A DNA stretch of 32,723 nucleotides from an uncultured Bacilli bacterium (GTDB lineage: Bacteria > Bacillota_I > Bacilli_A > RF39 > UBA660): the NCBI GenBank assembly GCA_947629375.1, contig CANRDN010000022.1:1-32723 (forward strand). The letters are read 5' to 3'. The notes under the pieces were generated by a model, which did not search any database, had not been told where the DNA came from, and was given only the letters and a program-made list of their open reading frames with translations. Both the position numbers and the translations under genes were made by a program. Positions 26,069-32,723 of the stretch are shown piece after piece (position 1 is the stretch's first letter; each line of letters opens with the position of its first letter).

Positions 26069-27797
26069 CACTTCCCTTCATTTGGGATTCATATACTTCT
26101 CTATAAATTTTATTAGATTTCAATAGTTCTTTATGAGTTCCTACTCCATTAATTTTTCCATTATCTAAAACAATAATTTTGTCAGCATCTTCGACACTTG
26201 ATATTCTTTGAGCAATAACTATTTTAGTTGTGTTAGGAATTTCTTCTTTGAACGCTTTTTGGATTAGTTTATCCGTTTTGGTGTCCACAGCACTTGTCGA
26301 ATCATCAAGAATAAGTATCTTAGGCTTCTTAAGAAGAGCTCTAGCAATACAAAGTCTTTGTTTTTGACCACCTGAGACATTAGTTCCCCCTTCTTCAATA
26401 TGCGTGTTATACCCTTTTTCAAGTTCGTTAATAAAGCTATCGGCTTGAGCAAGCTTACATACCTTAACTACATCATCAAAAGAAGCATTAATATCTCCCC
26501 ACATAATATTTTCAATTACTGTTCCTGAAAATAAAACATTCTTTTGTAGGACACAAGCTACTTCATCTCTTAACATTTTCAAGTCATAATCTTTAACATT
26601 GTTACCACCGATAAATAGATCTCCTTCAGTAACATCGTAAAGTCTTGGAATTAAATTTACTAAACTAGATTTACCTGAACCAGTACCTCCAATTATTCCA
26701 ACGAATTCTCCACTTTTTATTTCTAGATTTATATCTTTTAAAACTTCTTTATTTTTTTCTTTGACATAGCTAAATGAAACATTATCAAATTTTATACTTC
26801 CATCTGGTACTCTAGTAATTGGATTTTTAGGATTAGTAATATCAGGTACTTCATCTAATACTTCCACTATTCTTTCAGCAGAAGCACGAGATATTGTTAT
26901 TGTTACAAATATCATAGAAAGCATCATTAAGCTTCCAAGTATTTGAGTTGTATAAGTAAATAAAGTCATCAAACTTCCTGTAGTTAATTCAGTAGCTCCC
27001 GTACTTACAATTATATGAGCTCCAAACCAAGAGATAAGTAAAATACAAGTATACATTGAAAACTGCATCATTGGGCTGTTGAATGCAAGGATTTTTTCAC
27101 CCTTTACAAAGCCTTGATAAATCTTGTTAGAAACTCCCTTAAATTTATCGATTTCTTCATCTTCTAGAGTAAATGATTTAACTACTCTAACGGCACTTAC
27201 ATTTTCTTCGACAACATTATTTAAGTCGTCATAAGTTTCAAAAACTTGTTTCATTATCGGATGAGCTTTTTTAGCAATAAAGATCAAAACGAAACCAAGT
27301 ACAGGAGCCACAATAAGATAGATAAGAGAAAGTTTAGGACTTATTGTTATTGCAAAGATAATACTTGTTATAAGCATTAAAGGTGCTCTAACTGCTGTTC
27401 TTACTACCATTTGAAAAGCATTTTGAACATTACTTACATCTGTTGTTAATCTCGTAATTAGACTACTAGTGGAAAATCTATCGATATTGTAAAAAGAAAA
27501 GTCTTGAACCTTGTAGTACAAATCGTGTCGTAGATTTTTAGCAAAACCAGTTGAAGCTCGAGATACAGATATACCTGCAAGCATTCCAAAAACTAAGGAT
27601 ACCATTGCACATACGATTAAGGCTCCTCCAATTATATAGACGATATTCAAATCTCCCCCACTAATTCCATCATCGATTAATTTACTCATTAAAAGTGGAA
27701 TTAATACTTCAAGTACAACTTCGAAGACAACATATATTGGGGTAAGAATTGTATCTTTTTTATATTCACGCAATGATTTTAATAATTTCTTTAACAT
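26055..27797 (-). CDS. ABC exporter half-transporter, degenerate-site subunit
   Basis: A 580-aa fused permease-ATPase, partner of the next gene. Six membrane helices fill ~10-300. The ATPase domain has Walker A GGTGSGKSS and a canonical signature VSGGQ. Walker B reads LILDDS, with D499 in place of the catalytic Glu. With the partner's LSQGQ this makes one degenerate ATP site and one active site, as in TM287/288 and BmrCD. The ATG at 27797 is chosen since AGAGGTGAT lies just upstream and the -10 box predicts transcription from about 27819, which makes the ATG at 27818 unlikely. It is the first gene of the exporter operon. The product probably exports an amphiphilic compound. Confidence 0.93.
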   Translation of the reverse strand: MLKKLLKSLREYKKDTILTPIYVVFEVVLEVLIPLLMSKLIDDGISGGDLNIVYIIGGALIVCAMVSLVFGMLAGISVSRASTGFAKNLRHDLYYKVQDFSFYNIDRFSTSSLITRLTTDVSNVQNAFQMVVRTAVRAPLMLITSIIFAITISPKLSLIYLIVAPVLGFVLIFIAKKAHPIMKQVFETYDDLNNVVEENVSAVRVVKSFTLEDEEIDKFKGVSNKIYQGFVKGEKILAFNSPMMQFSMYTCILLISWFGAHIIVSTGATELTTGSLMTLFTYTTQILGSLMMLSMIFVTITISRASAERIVEVLDEVPDITNPKNPITRVPDGSIKFDNVSFSYVKEKNKEVLKDINLEIKSGEFVGIIGGTGSGKSSLVNLIPRLYDVTEGDLFIGGNNVKDYDLKMLRDEVACVLQKNVLFSGTVIENIMWGDINASFDDVVKVCKLAQADSFINELEKGYNTHIEEGGTNVSGGQKQRLCIARALLKKPKILILDDSTSAVDTKTDKLIQKAFKEEIPNTTKIVIAQRISSVEDADKIIVLDNGKINGVGTHKELLKSNKIYREVYESQMKGSDDDE

Positions 27798-27825
27798 ATA
27801 ATCACCTCTTGTTACCATCTATAAC

Positions 27826-27834
27826 ATTTTAACA
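27826..27834 (-). promoter_or_regulatory. Extended -10 promoter of the ABC exporter operon
   Basis: On the minus strand TG plus one base precedes TAAAAT (27826-27831). The -35 region is weak. It supports the start at 27797. Confidence 0.5.
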
Positions 27835-27868
27835 CACATTAACATCATTGAATTATCATTTTTACTAA

Positions 27869-27893
27869 AAAGAGAAATTTTTAATTTCCCTTT
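27869..27893 (-). terminator. Terminator downstream of hsdR
   Basis: On the minus strand an 11-bp stem (27883-27893 with 27869-27879, one G-U pair that would be a mismatch in + strand RNA) has a 3-base A loop and a short T run. It lies about 200 bases past the hsdR stop. Confidence 0.6.
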
Positions 27894-28091
27894 CAAACAC
27901 TTATTTATAACTTTTTTCATGCCATAAAAGCACATTTAGACGGGTAATTAACAAACTTTTTACATTTAACAAATGCTATTTTCTCCTTAAAATTAAGAAT
28001 AGAGCCTAATCCATCTTAAGCAATGAATTCTACTCTATAATTAGTATAATTCTAACATATTTTTTTAGTTATTTATATTATGTCTAAATAG

Positions 28092-31000
28092 TTAATTACT
28101 ATATTTAAGTTCTGCTTGTCTTATAACTTTATTAACAGCAGTTTCTCTTTTTATTGGTGGATAGTTGTACTTAATAAGTAATCTTCTAATATTACTTCTT
28201 ATTCTGGCCCTTGCATCTTCTCTTTTGAATGCATCTAAAGTTAAATTTTCATTAATTAACTCTACTAATTCTTTTGCTATTTGAACTAGTACTTCATCTT
28301 TCATTAATTCTTTAATTTCAGAATCTGCTCCTAAAGCATCAAAAAATGCTTTTTCTTCAGGTGACAAGTTGTATTCATTACCATTAGCAAGTTCATCTTC
28401 AATTTCTTTCTTTAAATTAATCATTTCTTCAAGAACTTTTTCTATATCAGCAATATCAGTTCTTTCATTATACATATCTGCTATTTTATTAAATTTAGTT
28501 GAAAATTTTTCTTGTAATGTTAAATTGATTTTTCCTATATCACCAATAGAAGTTTTAATAGCTCTAGATAAAACTTCGGCAGCTACATTTTTATCTTTCA
28601 TAGCTTTAAGTTTTCCTATCATAGCATCACTTAATAACTCTAAACTCTTTCCCCTAGTTAATTCCCCTAAATTTAATAATTCATCTTCTGTAATTGATTC
28701 TTCAAGCATTCTACCAACAGTTTGATTTATCTCTGATACATCTAATTTACCAGTATTAGTTATTTTAGAAATAAATGATTTTACGGATATTATAAATAAG
28801 CATTTATCTTTTACTTTATCATTAATAACTCCATTACATAATGTATAAAGATTTTTAACATCTTGACTATGTTTCATAAATCTCTTTTTTGTATCTTCAG
28901 TAACTAACATTAAATTAGCAGCTTCCCTAATTAAATTATATTTACTAGTATTGTCTAAATCTTTAAAATTTGAATAGTCAAACTCATTAAACATATTATC
29001 TATTATTTCTAATTTATCTAACAAAACATTTACTAATTCATCAGTATCTTTAATTTTATTTTGATCTCTTGTTGTATATGTTTTTAAGGCATCTAATAGC
29101 CATCCTTTTAAACCGATATAATCTACTATTAATCCGCCAGTTTTATCTTTATAAACTCTGTTTACACGAGCAATAGCTTGCATCAAATTATGAGCTTTCA
29201 TTGGCTTATCAACATACATTGTTCCAAGTCTTGGTACATCAAATCCAGTAAGCCACATATCAACTACAATGGCAATTTTAAATTTTTCTTCTGGCTCTTC
29301 ACTTTTAAATCTTCTTTCAAGTTCTTTTTTATCACCTTTAGTACCAATGACTTGTTGCATATCTTCTGGATCTTTATTACTAGGTGTTATTACCATATTA
29401 ACTACATCTTTGTAATCAGGTCTTAATTCTAAAAATTTCTTATACATTATATAAGCACTTTTTCTTGAATAAGCAACAACCATAGCATGATCAGCACTCA
29501 TATTTTTTCTTTCTTCATAATGAGTAATTATGTCTTTAACAATTAATTCTAATCTGTCTGGATCTTCAATTATTTGCGATATTTTGGCCATCATCTGTTT
29601 AGATTTACTAACAATTGTTTCATCGGCAACTCCTGATTCTTCAACAAAAGCATAATATCTATCTATATCATCAAGAATTTTTTGGTTTAATCCAACTCTT
29701 GCCATTCTTGATTCATAAGAAATCGGTACAGTAGAGCCATCGATTATAGCCTGGGTCATATCATAAGTATCAATAATTTGACCAAATATTGCAGAAATTG
29801 ATTTATCTTTTGTTTCTATCGGAGTTCCTGTAAAACCAATATAGATAGCATTAGGCAAAGCATCATGTAAATATTTTGCTGTACCATATTTTTTATAAGC
29901 TTCCATAGTTTCAAAATCAAGTTTCATTGTGGCTTCTAATCCATAATGACTTCGATGTGCCTCATCTACTAAGACTAATATATCTTCCCTATCAGAAAAC
30001 AAACCTGATTCTTCTTCAAATTTTTGTAATGTTGTAAAAAATATACCACCAGATACTCTATCTTTTAATAATTCTTTTAAATCACTTCTTGTATCTGCTT
30101 GTACTGGTTTTTGTTTTAAATAATCAGAACATTTATAAAAAGTCTCATATAATTGATTATCTAAATCATTTCTATCTGTTACAACAACAATAGTTGGATT
30201 AAATAACATTTTAATCATATTACCAGTATAAAATACCATGCTAAATGATTTACCAGAACCTTGTGTATGCCAAATTATTCCAGCTTTACCAGTTTTAGTA
30301 CCATTTGTGACAGTAGAATCAATTGCTTTTTTAACTCCAAAATATTGATGATATTGTGCTAGTATTTTAGAATCATTACTATATAAAGTATAATTACCAA
30401 TAATATCTAACAATCTATCTTTTCTAAACATTCCCTTAAATAAAGTTATATGTGTATCCATTCCTTCTCGTACTTCATCTGCATCTTCAATCTTTTTCCA
30501 ATCACTAAATCTATTAAAAGGACTAGTAATTGTCCCTGCCTTAGCAGTTACACCATCACTTATAACTAAAAATTGATTATATCTAAATAATGTTGGAATA
30601 GACATCTCTCTATATCGCCATAATTGGTTATAGGCATCTTCTAGCTTAACATTTTCATCAGTAGCAGTTTTAAGTTCAACAACAACCAAAGGAATACTAT
30701 TCACAAATACAATAATATCTGGTCTTTTTCGTTCAAATTCAACAATAGTAAATTGATTAATTGCTTGGAAGTGATTATTATTTATTTCATCAAAATCAAT
30801 TAATTTAACATTTTTGTATTGATACCCAGTATTTGTTTTAATTTCTACTGGCACACCTTGTAATAAATATTTAGTAAATTCTTTATTGTCTTCAACAACA
30901 TTATTATAAGTTAAATTTTTAATAGTTTTAATTGCTTCATTAATTTGTTCATTAGTAAAATCTCTATTAATATTAGCTAAATCATTAAATAAAGTAGCAT

Positions 31001-31112
31001 CGTTAAAAACACTATGATAATCTCTTTCTATATCATATCCATTTTTACAGTCATAACCTAATTCAGATAATAAATTCATTGTCATATCTTCTAATTGTTT
31101 TTCATCAAACAT
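28092..31112 (-). CDS. hsdR: Type I restriction enzyme, R subunit
   Basis: A 1006-aa motor and nuclease subunit of a type I restriction-modification complex (HsdR2M2S), which moves DNA using ATP and cuts far from the recognition site. The nuclease domain shows D132, E146 and K148 (PD-(D/E)xK type) and QLWRY at 163-167. The helicase part has Walker A HTQGSGKS at ~282-289, DEAH at 383-386 with the following RSHYG, and the TGTP motif. The C-terminal ~250 residues are the helical domain that docks on the methylase. Length is normal and no frameshift is seen. The ribosome site resembles AAGGAGGTGAT with two mismatches. It lies downstream of hsdS and the DUF5677-like gene in one direction. Unlike the genes before 27.9 kb it contains CATG sites (29486, 29864, 30237). 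Confidence 0.96.
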   Translation of the reverse strand: MFDEKQLEDMTMNLLSELGYDCKNGYDIERDYHSVFNDATLFNDLANINRDFTNEQINEAIKTIKNLTYNNVVEDNKEFTKYLLQGVPVEIKTNTGYQYKNVKLIDFDEINNNHFQAINQFTIVEFERKRPDIIVFVNSIPLVVVELKTATDENVKLEDAYNQLWRYREMSIPTLFRYNQFLVISDGVTAKAGTITSPFNRFSDWKKIEDADEVREGMDTHITLFKGMFRKDRLLDIIGNYTLYSNDSKILAQYHQYFGVKKAIDSTVTNGTKTGKAGIIWHTQGSGKSFSMVFYTGNMIKMLFNPTIVVVTDRNDLDNQLYETFYKCSDYLKQKPVQADTRSDLKELLKDRVSGGIFFTTLQKFEEESGLFSDREDILVLVDEAHRSHYGLEATMKLDFETMEAYKKYGTAKYLHDALPNAIYIGFTGTPIETKDKSISAIFGQIIDTYDMTQAIIDGSTVPISYESRMARVGLNQKILDDIDRYYAFVEESGVADETIVSKSKQMMAKISQIIEDPDRLELIVKDIITHYEERKNMSADHAMVVAYSRKSAYIMYKKFLELRPDYKDVVNMVITPSNKDPEDMQQVIGTKGDKKELERRFKSEEPEEKFKIAIVVDMWLTGFDVPRLGTMYVDKPMKAHNLMQAIARVNRVYKDKTGGLIVDYIGLKGWLLDALKTYTTRDQNKIKDTDELVNVLLDKLEIIDNMFNEFDYSNFKDLDNTSKYNLIREAANLMLVTEDTKKRFMKHSQDVKNLYTLCNGVINDKVKDKCLFIISVKSFISKITNTGKLDVSEINQTVGRMLEESITEDELLNLGELTRGKSLELLSDAMIGKLKAMKDKNVAAEVLSRAIKTSIGDIGKINLTLQEKFSTKFNKIADMYNERTDIADIEKVLEEMINLKKEIEDELANGNEYNLSPEEKAFFDALGADSEIKELMKDEVLVQIAKELVELINENLTLDAFKREDARARIRSNIRRLLIKYNYPPIKRETAVNKVIRQAELKYSN

Positions 31113-31136
31113 TTTTAATCACTGCCTTTTTCATAT

Positions 31137-31964
31137 CTAATCTTTAAAATTAATTATATCATTCAAATTTGATTTTACTTTATTTTCATAACTAATTAAT
31201 ATTAAGTTTATTTTCTTATTTAATTGTTCAATAATAGAATAAATTATAAAATTAAAATCATTAATTGCACCACTTATGTATTTGTAATTGTTATCATCGA
31301 TATTAATGCATTGGGTTAAGCCAAAAGCATTTTGACTAGAATGAATAAAATCACAGCAGCTTTTATAGTCACTTTTAAGTTCTGGATTTATATATTCATT
31401 TTTTATAAGGTATTCAATTAATTCATTTAACGATTTACTTGGGTTTGACACTTTTAGATGTTCCATTGCAATTTTAATCCAATAATCATCACTATATTGG
31501 TCACAAGAATTTAAGTTATATTTTTCTATTATTTTATTATAATTTTCATTCAAACTTTTTTGTTCATCTAAAGATAATTTAGTTATGGTTTGTTCTAATT
31601 TTGCAAGATTATACAAATTAATATGCTTAAAATCTAAAAATAAATCTTCTACAAATTTATCAGAAGTGATTATAAACATAAATTTAAAATATAATTCAAG
31701 TAATACTCTTTGTAATATCATAATTGATTGCGTATTATAAATAACTAAATCATTAACAAATGCTTCAAAAGTGAAAGAAAAATAAGCAGCGAATTCAAAT
31801 ATCGCATTATTATTTATATCAGCAATTTTTTGAAATTTTTCTATAAAATAAATATAAGCATTAAAATTATCAATACTTTTATCAATTATATATTTTATTT
31901 TATTATTTTCAAAAATTTTATTTTTATTTTTTGTTATTATATTTTCAAAATATTTATCTATCAT
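31137..31964 (-). CDS. DUF5677-like protein inserted in the type I RM locus
   Basis: A 275-aa, very AT-rich helical protein with no signal peptide. The middle segment has R86-x3-E90 followed by an aromatic-rich helix, and the C-terminal part has CCDFIHSS with H208 before Asn-Ala-Phe-Gly. This arrangement resembles the DUF5677 group (helical proteins often found near defence genes, some compared with HEPN folds), but the assignment is tentative. It sits between hsdS and hsdR on the same strand, 24 bases from hsdR, so it belongs to the restriction operon as cargo or as a functional accessory. The ATG is accepted although GGAG is 12 bases away, longer than usual. It could equally be an orphan gene with no part in restriction. 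Confidence 0.65.
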   Translation of the reverse strand: MIDKYFENIITKNKNKIFENNKIKYIIDKSIDNFNAYIYFIEKFQKIADINNNAIFEFAAYFSFTFEAFVNDLVIYNTQSIMILQRVLLELYFKFMFIITSDKFVEDLFLDFKHINLYNLAKLEQTITKLSLDEQKSLNENYNKIIEKYNLNSCDQYSDDYWIKIAMEHLKVSNPSKSLNELIEYLIKNEYINPELKSDYKSCCDFIHSSQNAFGLTQCINIDDNNYKYISGAINDFNFIIYSIIEQLNKKINLILISYENKVKSNLNDIINFKD

Positions 31965-31983
31965 TTTACAATTTTACTCCAAT

Positions 31984-32003
31984 ATACAAATAACTATTTG
32001 TAT
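31984..32003. repeat. Near-perfect palindrome between hsdS and the DUF5677-like gene
   Basis: Two 9-base arms, ATACAAATA (31984-31992) and TATTTGTAT (31995-32003), are separated by two bases. It lacks a T run on the coding strand, so it does not look like a terminator. It could be an operator or an RNA hairpin ahead of the DUF5677-like gene. Confidence 0.6.
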
Positions 32004-32005
32004 GA

Positions 32006-32723
32006 CTAAATTTCTACATTTTCTAAATATATTTCTCCGTTCATTAACTTTGGTAATAAGCTATCTCGTAGTTGTTCTAATGTTTGATTTTCTTTTTCAT
32101 TTTCTAATATTTTTTCAAAAATCACTTGTACTTTTTTATTGTATTTTTTTAATATCTCTTTATCAGGAATAGCAATAGGCATTGCTTTTATAATTTTTGA
32201 ATTAACTGCTGTTGCTATTGAAGATGTGCTCCCCAATTTTGCATAATCAAAATTTTTCAAATAACTATACAAAAAATATCTCATTTCTTCATTTTTTAAA
32301 TTAAAGTGAGCAATCGCTTCATTTGTAGTCATATTTTCCGTTGTTATTGCAATTCTTCCAACTGTTAACTTAAAACTTAAAATTATCGTATTTTTTGGTA
32401 TTATTTTAACATTGAATTTACTTACTGCATCAAACGTTAGTCTTTCTGTAGTGTTAAATATATATGTTCCACTCTTACCCAAATCAGAAATAGAAATCCA
32501 TTTCATATCATTTTCTTTAGTTGTAAAACATTCTTTTTCACTTCTTGGTGGAGTCTTTCCTATTGTAATATTTGCAATATTTTCCGCTTTATCATAATTT
32601 TCAATATTATAAAATGCATTATTATACAAAGAATCTATTATCTCTAACAAATTATCATTTATATGATTATTTACTTCTATTTTTTTATCTATATTGCTTA
32701 ATATTTTTTCTATTTTTATTTGT
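32006..32723 (-). CDS. hsdS: Type I restriction specificity subunit, 3' part (runs off the window)
   Basis: The frame is open to the window edge, so only the last ~238 residues of an HsdS are seen. The visible part begins with the central conserved helix (Gln-Ile-Lys-Ile-Glu-Lys-Ile-Leu-Ser, then IDKKIEVNN). The second target-recognition domain follows, starting near IGKTPPRSE, which sets half of the DNA target. The distal conserved helix ends in LRDSLLPKLMNGEI. The TTG at 32650 is not the start, since clear HsdS sequence continues upstream of it. The first recognition domain, and probably hsdM, lie beyond 32723. The DNA target cannot be predicted from sequence alone. Confidence 0.92.
   Translation of the reverse strand, partial: QIKIEKILSNIDKKIEVNNHINDNLLEIIDSLYNNAFYNIENYDKAENIANITIGKTPPRSEKECFTTKENDMKWISISDLGKSGTYIFNTTERLTFDAVSKFNVKIIPKNTIILSFKLTVGRIAITTENMTTNEAIAHFNLKNEEMRYFLYSYLKNFDYAKLGSTSSIATAVNSKIIKAMPIAIPDKEILKKYNKKVQVIFEKILENEKENQTLEQLRDSLLPKLMNGEIYLENVEI

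Larger units (their letters stand above)
27798..28091. other. Intergenic region at the edge of the restriction block
   Basis: This gap holds the ABC-operon promoter, a terminator reading from the hsdR side, and ~190 bases with no gene, tRNA or repeat that I can see. The first CATG of the whole window occurs at 27918-27921. No direct repeat, integrase or att-like site was recognised by eye at this junction. Confidence 0.6.

Noticed and set aside
27894-28091. Possible attachment site or inverted-repeat border of a mobile element
   Set aside because: TTAGACGGGTAATTAAC and the GTCTAAATAGTTAATTA near 28082 look alike at first, but they align neither as a direct nor as a clean inverted repeat, and no integrase or transposase is in the window.
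32006-32650. hsdS as a short complete gene starting at TTG 32650
   Set aside because: The frame continues upstream without a stop to the window edge and encodes the conserved central HsdS helix, so the gene is cut by the window, not short.
28092-32723. Phase-variable hsdS locus with inverted repeats and recombinase
   Set aside because: Only one partial hsdS is visible, and no recombinase gene or inverted copy of a recognition domain is present in the window.

Overview
The window is AT-rich, uses the standard bacterial code, and reads like an uncultured low-GC Firmicute (Bacilli-type) from an animal gut. TGG encodes Trp throughout, and one gene ends in TGA while most end in TAA. Pointers to the gut habitat are a bile salt hydrolase, a giant M26-type zinc protease with cohesin and dockerin modules, and CIRCE (HrcA-type) heat-shock control. 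I cannot name the species. No rRNA, tRNA, IS element, CRISPR array or origin is visible.

Layout: 1-4.2 kb holds an unknown cytosolic protein, a HAD phosphatase, a two-helix membrane protein with an acidic tail, a 523-aa protein built of four tandem repeats, and a CIRCE-controlled Hsp20. 4.2-12 kb is one gene for a 2574-aa membrane-anchored M26 metallopeptidase. 12.2-15.1 kb is a two-gene operon (acyl-CoA synthetase, membrane metallophosphoesterase). 15.2-18.0 kb has the bile salt hydrolase, preceded by an ECF sigma / anti-sigma / lipoprotein operon. 18.1-20.0 kb is an orphan hybrid histidine kinase. 20.0-24.2 kb carries a PlsC-like acyltransferase, a CapA-like protein, a compact FNT-family channel and a Mbeg1-like alpha/beta hydrolase. 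24.2-27.8 kb is a heterodimeric ABC exporter. 28.1 kb to the end is part of a type I restriction-modification locus (hsdR, an extra DUF5677-like gene, and the 3' part of hsdS); hsdM would lie outside the window.

The most unexpected signal is at the tetranucleotide level. The palindrome CATG does not occur in the first 27.9 kb, although CATA, CATC and CATT are everywhere, and His codons before a G-starting codon are CAC in every case checked. CATG reappears four times, all from 27,918 onward, in and beside the restriction locus. This suggests long-standing selection against CATG in the host (for example by a CATG-specific restriction system elsewhere in the genome) and later arrival of the type I block. 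The second highlight is the M26 protease, whose cohesin and dockerin flank a two-helix membrane hairpin. The third is the four-repeat protein, whose units carry a sigma-region-4-like motif.

Gene starts were revised where a clear ribosome binding site or promoter ruled out the longest reading.
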